Of a DNA stretch of 64,000 nt, positions 1 through 8,899 are shown piece by piece. Position numbers and translations under genes: made by a program. Below the pieces are notes generated by a model. The model saw nothing but the letters and a program-made list of their open reading frames with translations, did no database searches and was not told the origin of the DNA. The stretch's first letter is position 1. Each line of letters opens with the position of its first letter. The stretch covers positions 372,001 to 436,000 of the forward strand of contig NZ_CP007154.1 of NCBI RefSeq assembly GCF_000524555.1, in the 5' to 3' direction. Origin of the DNA: Mesomycoplasma bovoculi M165/69 (lineage in GTDB: Bacteria > Bacillota_I > Bacilli_A > Mycoplasmatales > Metamycoplasmataceae).

Positions 1-1
1 A

Positions 2-490
2 GGTGTCTACGCTATTGGAGACATCGTTGGTCAAGCAATGCTAGCTCACGTAGCTTACCGTCACGCAGTGATTACTGCAAGTCATATTGCAGGTAAAGCA
101 GATAAATACATTGACAAAACTGTGCCATCATGTATTTACACCAGTCCAGAAATTGCCTCAGTTGGTTTAACTGAAGCACAAGCTAAAGAAAAAGGCTTTG
201 ACTTTGTTGTTGGTAAAATGGCTTTTGCTCACATTGGTAAAGCAATTGCTGGTGGAAACACAACAGGATTTGCTAAACTAATTGTTGACAAACAATATGG
301 TGAAATTATTGGAGCTCACATTGTTGGAGCAAATGCAACTGATATGATTAGTGAAATTATCGTAGCTATGGATGTTGAGACCACTGTTTACGAAATTGCT
401 GCTGCAATTCACCCACACCCAACTTATAGTGAAATTATTTGAGAAGCAGCACGTAATGCTGTAGTTAAGTTAGAAAAACTTAAAAAATAA
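2..490 (+). CDS. pdhD: dihydrolipoamide dehydrogenase (E3), C-terminal part
   Basis: C-terminal part of the FAD-dependent E3 subunit that reoxidises dihydrolipoamide in the pyruvate dehydrogenase complex, making NADH. The 5' end lies outside the window. The visible 162 residues begin in the FAD-contacting segment (GVYAIGDIVG) and cover the dimerisation domain. The active-site His-Pro...Glu block of the family is present as AIHPHPTYSEIIWEAA, with the W encoded by TGA at 440-442. The gene ends on TAA and is followed at once by an intrinsic terminator, so it is the last gene of its transcript. Identification is firm; only the missing N-terminus is unknown. Confidence 0.95.
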
Positions 491-511
491 TCAAACTAAC
501 AATATAACAAA

Positions 512-542
512 AAATCCACTTGTAAAATAAGTGGATTTTTTT
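512..542 (+). terminator. intrinsic terminator after pdhD
   Basis: A 10-bp perfect stem (AAATCCACTT / AAGTGGATTT) with a 7-nt loop is followed by a run of T. It lies 22 bases after the pdhD stop codon. Confidence 0.9.
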
Positions 543-975
543 ATTTTATTAAATTTATTTTGCTAAAATAATAAATCAAATGGTTTGAGAGTAACAAAAG
601 TAGTTAATAGTCTTATTTATAGGCAAATTGAGATTAAAAAGTGTACAACTAGTTTTGAATAATTTATTTTTTATATAGAAAAATGTTTGATGCAGTATTT
701 TGAATATTTTATAAATTTAGTTACATCAAATAATAAGTTATTTAAAAATGAGTCATTAATTTGGTAAAAGATAAATTAGTTTTATATAATTTGATTTAAC
801 AATTTTAAGTAGTTTAAGAAGATAATTATAAATATTTTATATTGGGAATATAAATATTGTATAAACAAAATATTAAAACAATGTTGTTTTGTATTTAACT
901 TGTCACCTAAATTATTTAGGCATTAAAAATATTAAAAAAATAAATAATTTCAATAAATAAAGTGAGGTAAATTTT
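543..975. other. AT-rich intergenic stretch upstream of the AbiF-like gene
   Basis: No ORF or RNA gene is recognisable in the first 330 bases, which are AT-rich and rich in short ORF-breaking stops. The last 100 bases carry two short inverted repeats (described separately) and presumably the promoter of the AbiF-like gene. No convincing -35/-10 pair could be picked by eye. Confidence 0.5.
875..920. promoter_or_regulatory. two short inverted repeats upstream of the AbiF-like gene
   Basis: Two near-perfect palindromes lie in tandem. AAAACAA-TG-TTGTTTT is at 875-890 and CCTAAAT-T-ATTTAGG at 906-920. They end about 55 bases before the GTG start at 976. Their position would suit an operator or a leader hairpin for an autoregulated toxin gene. 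That role is inference; in such AT-rich DNA the first could be chance, while the second, with its CC/GG ends, is less likely to be. Confidence 0.4.
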
Positions 976-2282
976 GTGAATAGTAAATATTTAGATTTGA
1001 ATAAACAAATAAAAAATATTTCTAAAAAATTTTTTGTTAACAATCCATTAGAAAGAAAAAAAATAGAAGAATTTTTGAGTATTTTTGGATACCATAACTA
1101 TATATTCCCCATTAAACATTTGTTTACAAATTATAATGAAATTCTTGTAGCTAAAGAACTTGATAAGCAAATAAAAAAATATTTTTCTGCAAACCATATA
1201 GAACAAATGGAAAATAAGGAACAACAAGAATTTTGAAAAAATTATGCTAAATGATGAAAGTCTTTTTCAAAAGATAGTAAATTTATTTATAAAAAATCTA
1301 ATTTTTTCGATATGAGTCGAGATTTTATCAGCATTAACAACTTAATAAAAAATGATTTAGAGATAAGTAAGTCTTTATTTTTTAAACTTTATTTTTTTGA
1401 AAAAAATCTCAAAACTTCAATAGGAGAAATTATTGGTTACGAAATGTCTTGTCAAGATAAAATATCAGATTCTAATTGAGCTTATTTTCTTTATAAGTCA
1501 ATTAAAAGTGATAAATGATGAGAAGCAAATATAAATAATAAGCTTAATAAAGAAACAATAAGTAACTCTAACCAAGAAAACACAGAACAAAATTCTTTGG
1601 AATCTTTATCAAAAAACTACTTAAAGCTTATATTGGGTGAAAAAAATTTTGAAAAAATAGAAAAAGTACAAAATGATAATGTTGATAAAACAATTATGAA
1701 AGAAATACAAAAATACCTTAATATTAATGCAGTAGACAAGGGATATATTTGAAATAATGCTTCTGATTTAAATTTTGGTAAATTAAAATTTATATTTCTT
1801 TTTGTTATTTTAAATTTTTATAAGTCAGATTGTTTGAAAAAATTTTTTCAAATTTACTTGATTTCAAATACTTTTCTAATCTTGTAAAGTATTTGAAATC
1901 AAGTAATAAAAATCAAAATGAAATAGGACAAAAACTTAAAAAACTTGAAAGTTTTTTAAACTTTACTATAGACTTGAGAAACTCAATTGCCCACAATAAT
2001 TCTATTTTATTATTTTTATTCAAATACAGAGATAAAAGAATAACAAATAAAATTATTTTAGAACACAAAAATAATAAATCATTAGAATCATTTAAGATTG
2101 TAAAATTTAAAAAAGATGAACCTGGCAGCTTTATTGAAATAAATGGCACAAAGTTATATTATTTTAGATTTAAAATTATTTTAAAATTTTCAGATTCGCA
2201 ATTTGAACTATATAAAGATATAGCAAATTATCTAGATGAGTTGAAAAAAGCATCTTCACTAGACAACGTTATAGTAAACTAA
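976..2282 (+). CDS. Abi_2/AbiF-like HEPN abortive-infection protein (frameshifted)
   Basis: About 435 residues if read through one frameshift. The first part (from GTG 976, Shine-Dalgarno-like AGTGAGG 9 bases upstream) is open with TGA read as Trp until TAA at 1885. The rest lies in the -1 frame, open from 1755 to TAA at 2282; the switch probably falls in the A6T6 run at 1837-1848. The order of elements fits the Abi_2 family (AbiD/AbiF): an N-terminal FLSIFGYHNYIFP block, a middle helix FFEKNLKTSIGEI, then NFGKLKF, and near the C-terminus the HEPN RNase motif R-N-S-I-A-H (codons 1977-1994), matching the family's RN..AH. HEPN proteins of this group are RNA-cleaving toxins of phage defence. The frameshift may mean a dead gene, a recoding site or a sequence error. 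A structured RNA locus follows 75 bases downstream. Confidence 0.72.
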
Positions 2283-2321
2283 TCTCACAGAGCATTAATA
2301 TCTTTAATTGTTCTTACAAAA

Positions 2322-2352
2322 TTGTCATAATTTTAATTTATTATGTTATAAT
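2322..2352 (+). promoter_or_regulatory. promoter of the structured RNA
   Basis: TTGTCA (2322-2327) and an extended -10, TGT-TATAAT (hexamer 2347-2352), are separated by 19 bases. The spacer is slightly long, but the TG-N extension compensates. Transcription would start near 2358-2360, after the stop codon of the AbiF-like gene. Confidence 0.6.
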
Positions 2353-2358
2353 AATAAC

Positions 2359-2480
2359 ATATATGCTCGGATGAGTTTCTATCATGTGTTATCCTTAAGA
2401 TGTGATAGGCAAATTAGTTTAGTGATGTTTATCAAAAACTCGTTTGTGATACCACTCTATAAATATAGAGTGGTTTTTTT
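2359..2480 (+). ncRNA. candidate structured small RNA downstream of the AbiF-like gene
   Basis: About 120 nt between an extended -10 promoter and an intrinsic terminator, with no credible ORF. By eye it folds into a closed domain. P1 pairs 2368-2378 (CGGAUGAGUUU) with 2436-2446 (AAACUCGUUUG), 11 bp including three G-U pairs. Inside it, P2 pairs 2379-2387 with 2400-2408 (9 bp, 12-nt loop) and P3 pairs 2423-2426 with 2431-2434 (UGAU/AUCA). P1 and P2 abut without a gap. It matches no riboswitch that I can recognise, and no gene follows for it to control. Position and strand suggest it is the RNA partner of the HEPN gene: AbiF genes are known to be stably associated with a non-coding RNA that acts as antitoxin. 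That assignment is inference. Confidence 0.6.
2452..2480 (+). terminator. intrinsic terminator of the small RNA
   Basis: Perfect 9-bp stem CCACTCTAT / ATAGAGTGG with a 4-nt loop, followed by seven T. It ends the structured RNA and could also end read-through from the AbiF-like gene. Confidence 0.88.
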
Positions 2481-2671
2481 ATACTTATTTTTATTACATT
2501 TCAATTAAATTTATATCATAAAGTTGTTCTGCTATTTGTGTTTTTAGACAATGCTTAAAATATATTTGTAACAAACATCATCATAATTTGAGAGTGTTTG
2601 TTAAAGTATAAAAATAAGAATCTTTTACTAAACCAATTAATCCATATTGATAATAGCAATTACCAAAATAC

Positions 2672-2949
2672 TAAAAAACACAATTTTAATAAATTGTGTT
2701 TTTTTTATTAATTTATGCAAAATAACTAGTAAATTATTGCTTATTTCTTTTTGAAAATTTTATTTCCAACTTCGATGTATTGCTTGATATGTGAGTCTAA
2801 GTTGTCAAAAGCTTGCTTGTAAATTGCTAGATCTCCAAGGTCAATTCCTGCATCTTTCAAAAGCTCAACTGGTCATTTTAACATCCTTTTGATAAAAACT
2901 TTTTAATATAGTTATCAAGTAGAAATTTACCTTCTTTTTGTATTTTTGG
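2672..2949 (-). repeat. direct repeat, left copy (pepF 3' end and terminator)
   Basis: This segment repeats 5430-5706 in the same orientation. It includes the AAACACAATTT hairpin terminator and the last roughly 70 codons of pepF. By eye the two copies are about 90% identical, with mostly transitions and two 1-base indels. The copies flank the 754-residue orphan gene. Confidence 0.85.
2741..2949 (-). pseudogene. pepF 3' fragment (decayed duplicate)
   Basis: A relic of the oligoendopeptidase F C-terminus, ending on the same TAA context (revcomp TTA at 2741-2743) as the intact gene. A one-base deletion in the stretch reading CATTTTAACATCC, where the intact copy has CATTTTGAGCATCC, and a second indel near 2940 break the frame. 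There is no start and no active-site region. Similarity stops near 2949. It marks one edge of a recombination or insertion event. Confidence 0.82.
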
Positions 2950-3138
2950 TCTAAAATATATTTTAAAAATTACCCATTTTTATTTTGACTATAATACCTT
3001 GTAGTGCTGTTAATCAAAAAAAAAAAAATTATAATTAAAAATATTTTTTAATAACAATTTTGTTTAGCTTTTTTTATTTTGGTTTTGTAAATAATATTGT
3101 TTCTATGTTTTCAAAACATTCTATAATATATTCATAAT

Positions 3139-5403
3139 TTAAGCTCTTAATGAACTTGGTAAATTCCTTATAAAAATCTTCATTAATATAAAAGAATTCC
3201 TTTGAAATTTTTCCTTATCACCATCATTTATATTGCTTTCATTTCATCTAATTTGTTTTATAAAAGGTCTATGAATAAAAGTACTTAATTTGTTATAAAA
3301 CTTTGAAAATGATTCAAAAGAATAATCATTTTTAAAAAATAAGTTATATTGATTTTTAACAAATTCTTTTTCAAATATTTTTTCTGCATTACCTAAATTA
3401 GCTAATTTTAAAATAGAACTAATATTATCACACTTTGTTGTTTCTTGTTCAATAAAGAATAGTTTCTTTAAGTTGTCCTGTATACTTTCAAGATTATCAT
3501 AAATGGTACATTCTTTTTCTTTTTCTTGTTCAATAAAGGAGGGTATTATTTTTTTTGATAAGGTGTTTCTTATATTCTTAAGATTATTAATGATATTATT
3601 TTTTTCTTGTTCTTTTTCTTTTGATAAGGAGGATAGCTTTTGTAATTCATCTCTTACACGATTAAGATTATTAATGATATCATTTTTTTCTTGTTTAATA
3701 AAGGGTAGGTTTTTTAAATATTCTTTTATTTCTGATTTATAATTTTCATTATTTTCATAATTTTTTTTATCAAAAATTTGTATAACAAATAATTTCAATA
3801 TACACTCAACAAATGTTCTGACACCAACACTAAATGCATTAACAAATAGATTTACATTACGTAAACTATTATCATTTATTTGTCAATTATAATATATTTG
3901 TTTACAAAGTTCAATTAATATACTATTTTTGCCTTTTTTTGCTTTTTTAATGAAAGAATCTATTTCATCCAACATTGTTTTTCAGTAACTAAACATATTT
4001 TTAATATTGGATCATTGAATATTATCAAAACTACCACTGAATCGTTTCTTATTATTTTCATAATATTTTTTTATATAATCTATTTCATTTTGATTATCTC
4101 TATATTTATACAAATAAAATAAAAGACTATTATCATTATTGATGGTGTAATCTTCAAAATAATCTTTATTATCAACGAAATTATCGTAAAATGTGTTAAT
4201 TATATTTTCCTTATTTTTTTTATTTAAGGGTTTCTCCATTGATCAATCTTTATTTTTATCTTTTAAATCTTTAATAAATTTGATAATATCTTCTATTTTA
4301 AAATATTTACCATTATCATCTTTATTATTTAAATTTGTAAAAGCATTTTGTTTTGAGGAAAATTGAAGATCTAAGTATTTATCTATTTTTTTACTTATTT
4401 TTCTTCCCTTTTTTTCTGATTCAAAAAAAATTTTTTTCGATTGTTTTATTGTTTCATTAATACATTGTAAAAAAGTTCCTAACTTTTTTATCCCTGTGTT
4501 TTTTATATCCTTTTTTATCTCTTCACTACTTTTTGAATTATCACTAAAAATTTGAATAATGAACATAAAATTTTTATAATAGTCATATAAATCAGAATTA
4601 GTATAAATCTTAATCTTTTTTTTAATTTTATCCCTATCTTTTTCTAATTCACTTATTTTTTTCTTAATCGCCTCTCCACTTTCAAATTCATTCATTTCAC
4701 CATTTTTATCTTTCATTATTGGTAAGAATGTAAATGAAAATTTATTAATTTCATATTCATCTTTTTCTTCCTCTGGTGCAAACTTTGTTTCATAATAGTC
4801 TTTTATTCACTTATTGGTATTAATAAGCTCATTCTCATCAATATCTTTTTTATCATCTTTATCATCAAAAATAGTTTTAGATTCTACTTCAAAAGAATCT
4901 TCATATTTTTCATTATTTTTGCATTTTATTAAAAATTCATAAAAATTATATTCATAATTATTTTTATTATGTATTTTTTTTGTGTCATTTTTTCCTTCTT
5001 CTTTATTATTTATATCTAATATTTTTAAATATTTTAAAATATTTTCTTTTTTTAAAATTTTAAGACAAGAAATTTCTAAATTTCCATCAAAAACAATTCA
5101 TTTTTTTGCCCCATTATTATTAGTAGTAATTGATCGAACTGGTATTTTTTTTAAATTTTGTTCAAGAATTGTATTAAATTTTCTTTCAAACTTCTCCTTA
5201 TCTATAGAATAGAGTCCCTTTATAATACGAAACTCCATTTCATCATTGTAATTTGAATTCAATCCTATGATATCATTAATAAAATTATGATATGAAATTG
5301 ATCAATCTACTATATGTTTATTTTGATATTCAAATTCACTTAATTGAATTTCATCTAATTTTACTATTTCTAATTTTGTTTTATTATTATTTTGTTGTAC
5401 CAT
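3139..5403 (-). CDS. large orphan protein with tandem coiled-coil repeats, HEPN-like C-terminus
   Basis: 754 residues, read with TGA as Trp. No family recognised with certainty. It is very rich in K, N, I and E, with no signal peptide or membrane segment, so probably cytosolic. Residues about 500-610 hold LRNVNLFVNAF, then VRTFVECILKLF, then three 28-30-residue coiled-coil repeats (NDIINNL / NNIINNL / CTIYDNL), and later FYNKLSTFIHRP. An R..(V/L)E helix followed at distance by (N)xLSxxxH resembles HEPN/DUF4145-type domains of defence proteins; this is inference. A segment NSLLFYLYKYRD resembles NSILLFLFKYRD of the AbiF-like protein, but the HEPN Arg and His are absent there. The start is ATG 5403, 7 bases after a TATAAT, implying a leaderless mRNA. 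A coherent alternative C-terminus exists in another frame, ending at 3074. The gene sits between two copies of the pepF 3' end. Confidence 0.6.
3430..3684 (-). repeat. three tandem degenerate repeats of 84-90 bp inside the orphan gene
   Basis: Each unit encodes 28-30 residues starting N-x-I-I-N-N-L-x-x-(V/I)-R and ending near a (I/K)EQEK motif. The first two units share an almost identical 20-base block (3581-3600 and 3665-3684). They keep heptad-like spacing, so they probably extend a coiled coil. Confidence 0.7.
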
Positions 5404-5409
5404 AATTCA

Positions 5410-5415
5410 ATTATA
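5410..5415 (-). promoter_or_regulatory. -10 box of the orphan gene (leaderless start)
   Basis: TATAAT on the minus strand, 6 bases before the ATG at 5403, inside the short gap between the pepF terminator and the orphan gene. No Shine-Dalgarno sequence fits between them, which suggests leaderless initiation. The -35 is poor. Confidence 0.5.
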
Positions 5416-5429
5416 CTATTATTATTGTA

Positions 5430-5706
5430 AAAAAACACAATTTATTAAAAATTGTGTTTTTATTAATTTATGTAAAATAACCAATAAATTCTTGCTTATT
5501 TCTTTTTGAAAATTTTATTACCAATTTCAATGTATTGTTTGATGTATGAGTCTAAATTATCAAAAGCTTGTTTGTAAATCGCTGGATCTCCAAGGTCGAT
5601 TCCCGCATCTTTTAAAAGCTCAACTGGTCATTTTGAGCATCCTTTTGATAAAAAGTTTTTAATGTAGTTATCAAGTGCGGATTTACCTTCTTTTTCGTAT
5701 TTTTGG
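5430..5706 (-). repeat. direct repeat, right copy (pepF 3' end and terminator)
   Basis: Intact partner of the left copy at 2672-2949, in the same orientation. The similarity covers the terminator hairpin and the last ~70 codons of pepF. Confidence 0.85.
5431..5461 (-). terminator. intrinsic terminator of pepF
   Basis: 13-bp stem AAAAACACAATTT / AAATTGTGTTTTT with a 5-nt loop and T-run on the minus strand, 34 bases after the pepF stop. Confidence 0.85.
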
Positions 5707-7328
5707 AAAAATACATTGGCAACAATGTAGCCAATGGCATATTTGTAAACATAGTAGCCATAGTAAAAGTGAGGCACAATCACACTAAAAATATTAGATA
5801 ATTTTTGATCACGAATATTTTTAGGTTTAGCACTTGTGCGATAACGAGCACTAACTTGCTCGTAAATCTCTTCAAAACCTTTATAGGAAGCAATTGGTTG
5901 ACCAGCATCAATTGTGTTGTAAACATCATATTCATACTCAGCTCAAAGAGTTTGACGATGAACAGTTCCTTGGAAATTATTAATCATTTCAGTTAAAATT
6001 TGGAATTTAAATTTGTCATCTTTGCTAGTTGAAAGTAAATAATCATTTAACATCAACTCATTAAAAATTGAAGCTATTTCAGCTAAAAAGATAGGATATT
6101 GTGAGTTAAAAACATCTTGGTGTTTGTCAGAATAGTATGAATGCATTGAGTGACCAAGTTCGTGAGCTAAAGTATCAACAGCATTGATTGTATAATCAAA
6201 ATTCATTAAAATATACTTGCGTTCAATTCCATATGAGTTGCCAATTGAATAAGCTCCAGAACGCTTGTTTGGAACATTATGGTAGTCTACTCAACGGTTA
6301 GCAAAAGCTTTTTTAATTTCACTAACATATTCTTTACCAAGAGGTTTGATAGCTTCTAAAACAAGTTCTTGTGCTTCTTCTACAGTGTAGCGATTTTTCA
6401 CTTGTACAAGTGGTAATGATTTATCTCAAACTTTAGGAGCATAACCTTGACTAATTTCAAAAAATTTAGCATGTGCATTTTTGTATTTAGTCAACAAAGG
6501 TGCACTTTCTTGTACAGATTTGAATAAATTTTGAAGCATTTCTTTTGGAAAGCGATCAGGAAATAGACATGCTTCAATAAGTGAGTTGTAACCTCTAACT
6601 CTTGCTTGAGTTGAATTGTAACGAACATGTTGATATCATAAATTAGCAAAAGTTTCTTTGTGTTTTAAATATCCAGCATAATAACTTGAATATGCATTTT
6701 TACGAAGTGTTGCATCTTGACTTTTTAGCAATAAACGGTATGAAGTATCATTAACTTGGTGTTTGAAACCTTTTGAGTCTTCTGCATCTGCAAATTTTGT
6801 TTCAGAATCACTTAAAATTGCAAAGCTTTGGTCCAAACTTATTGATCCATAACCTGCACTAACTAAGTATTCTTCTACTTTGTCATGCAGTTTATATTTT
6901 TTAGATTCGATTAGGTCTTCGATTTCTTTTGAAAAACCTGCAACGCTTGGATCATTTTTCCATTTTTTAATTGTTGCTAGTTTGTCATAAAATAAGTTTT
7001 GGACTGGTCCAAGTTGTTCATAAAATTGGCTAATTTGGAATTCAAATTTTTGCTCTAAAGATTTATTTTTCTCATCAACTAAGTTAGTACTTAATCTATT
7101 GTAGATATAGTTTTGTACTAAATTGAATTCAAGCATAAATTTTTCTTCATGTTTTTTGTAGTTTAAAAAATTAGCAGCACTATCAAATTGCTCATCACGC
7201 AATTCAATAAGTTTGTTGCCAAATTGTTTTAGTTTGTCTAGGTGATCTTCAATAGTTTTGCCACCTAGCAATGCTTCAAGGTCAAAACGATATTGTTCTG
7301 GAATTTCTTCATATTTTTTATAAGCCAT
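5496..7328 (-). CDS. pepF: oligoendopeptidase F
   Basis: Cytosolic M3-family zinc metallopeptidase that trims short peptides, probably those imported by the Opp transporter. The 610 residues are the normal length for PepF. The zinc-binding HELGH lies at about residues 389-393 ([13 protein letters not shown]), and the third ligand Glu is in [11 protein letters not shown], about residue 417. The N-terminal helical domain starts [20 protein letters not shown], typical of the family. Several TGA codons read as Trp. The gene is divergent from deoA and ends at a strong terminator. Its last ~70 codons are duplicated downstream at 2741-2949, on the far side of the orphan gene. Confidence 0.95.
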
Positions 7329-7450
7329 GTTTTATCCTTTCATTTTTTACATAAAACAAATAAAACAAATTTTAGCACAAAAAAAATTGAAGCAATTATA
7401 TAAGCAATAAAAAAATATGTAGGATATCATAGACATTTGAAAAAAACTTT

Positions 7451-7478
7451 TTGTAAATTAATTTTTTTTGCTTACAAT
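7451..7478 (+). promoter_or_regulatory. promoter of the first deoA
   Basis: TTGTAA (7451-7456), a 16-base spacer and TACAAT (7473-7478), 39 bases before the ATG at 7517. Confidence 0.55.
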
Positions 7479-7516
7479 ATAAAAATGATTTGAAAAAATC
7501 AAACGAAAGGAAACTC

Positions 7517-8812
7517 ATGAATATTATCGATTTAATTGAAAAAAAAGTTGCAAAACAGGAGCTAAGCAAAGAAGAAATTTACTTTGTTGTAAATGGTTTT
7601 GTATCTGGAAAAATTAAAGACTATCAAATGGCATCTTTTTTAATGGCCACAAGAATTCAAGATTTTACAGATCAAGAAACCTTTTATTTAACAGAAGCAT
7701 TCATTGACTCTGGAGCCACTGTCAATTTAGATCACATTAACAAAATCAAACTTGACAAACACTCAACAGGTGGAGTTGGTGACAAAATTTCTATGATAAT
7801 TTTGCCAATTTTGTCAGCTCTTGATATTGTAATTCCTAAGATTTCAGGTAGAGGTCTACAACACACTGGTGGAACTGTTGACAAGTTAGAATCAGTTAAT
7901 AACCTCAATTGTGAAATTGATGAAAACACTTTTAAGAAACAAGTTGAAGAAACTGGAATTGCAATTATTGCTCAAAGTAGCAAAATTGTGCCAGCTGACC
8001 AAAAAATTTATGCACTACGTGATGTAACTGCAACAGTTAGTTCTGTACCACTGATTGCAGCATCAATTATGTCTAAAAAGCTAGTAACAGGAGCTGACTA
8101 CATTTTAATTGATGTAAAATGTGGGAATGGTGCTTTTATGCAAACTCTTGAGCAAGCACAATTGCTTTCTGAAAAATTAGTGGCAATTGGTAACCACTTT
8201 GGCAAAAAAACTTTTGCTCAAATCACCAATATGTCTAGCCCACTTGGGAAAATGGTTGGAAACAAAAATGAAGTGCTTGAAGCAATTTCAATTCACCAAG
8301 GCAAAGGTCCTAAATTATTAACTGAATTTGCATTTGATTTAGTGGCTTTAGTTCTAAAAATGACAAAAGGCATTGAAAAAGAAGAAGCTCTAAAAATGAT
8401 TGCTGAAGTAATTGAAACAAGAAAATCACTAAACAAATTCTACCAATTACTAGAAGCTCAAGGCGGAGATATTAGTCCAATTAAATCAGATAGTTTTTGA
8501 AATCCAAAATATAAATATGAACACAAAGCTGAAAAAGATGGATTTATCAAATGAAAATCAGCAATGAATTTTGGAAAAATTAGTGTCTTTTTAGGAGCTG
8601 GACGCCTTACCAAAGAAGACAAAATTGACTCAGAAGCTGGTATTGAGCTAAAATTTGAAAACTCCGAATCTGTAAAAGCTGGTGAAACCATATTTGTGCT
8701 TTATTCATCTAATCCAATTGATGTTAATAAATTTAACGATTTAATTAAAGATGCTTATAGCATTGAAGAAAGTGCTTTTGAGCACAAAATGTTTTTAGAT
8801 TTGATTAGTTAA
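7517..8812 (+). CDS. deoA: pyrimidine-nucleoside (thymidine) phosphorylase, copy 1
   Basis: Splits thymidine, and in Pdp-type enzymes uridine, with phosphate to the base and (deoxy)ribose-1-phosphate. 431 residues. ATG 7517 was chosen over the upstream in-frame TTG because AAAGGAAA lies 7 bases before it. The signature block is present as KLDKHSTGGVGDK and HTGGTVDKLES; the catalytic Arg in YALRDVTATV and the Lys of SIMSKK are kept. Unusually, the normal GRGLG(H/F)TGG reads GRGLQHTGG. It stands alone between divergent pepF and a convergent membrane-protein gene, whereas the second copy (37353-38648) is in the deo operon. Copy 1 may have a shifted substrate preference; that is inference. Confidence 0.92.
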
Positions 8813-8831
8813 TTAAATCTAAACTATCAAA

Positions 8832-8860
8832 AAAACAACACAATTTGTGTTGTTTTTTTG
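8832..8860 (+). terminator. intrinsic terminator after deoA copy 1
   Basis: 11-bp stem AAAACAACACA / TGTGTTGTTTT with a 3-nt loop and T-tail. It may also act for the convergent gene ending at 8900. Confidence 0.85.
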
Positions 8861-8899
8861 TATTTAATATAGTAGTTTTATAAAAAAAGTTTAATTTAG

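Noticed and set aside
2308-2508. Possible 66-residue plus-strand ORF
   Set aside because: It covers the structured RNA and its terminator hairpin, has a Cys/Tyr/Phe-rich composition unlike a protein, and no ribosome site. The RNA reading explains the region better.
3016-3028. Run of 13 A, a possible phase-variation tract
   Set aside because: It lies downstream of the orphan gene and not between promoter and start codon or inside an ORF. It may be part of a weak terminator on the minus strand.
3503-3742. 79-residue plus-strand ORF rich in Ser, Phe and Leu
   Set aside because: Shadow of the minus-strand K/E-rich coiled-coil repeats.
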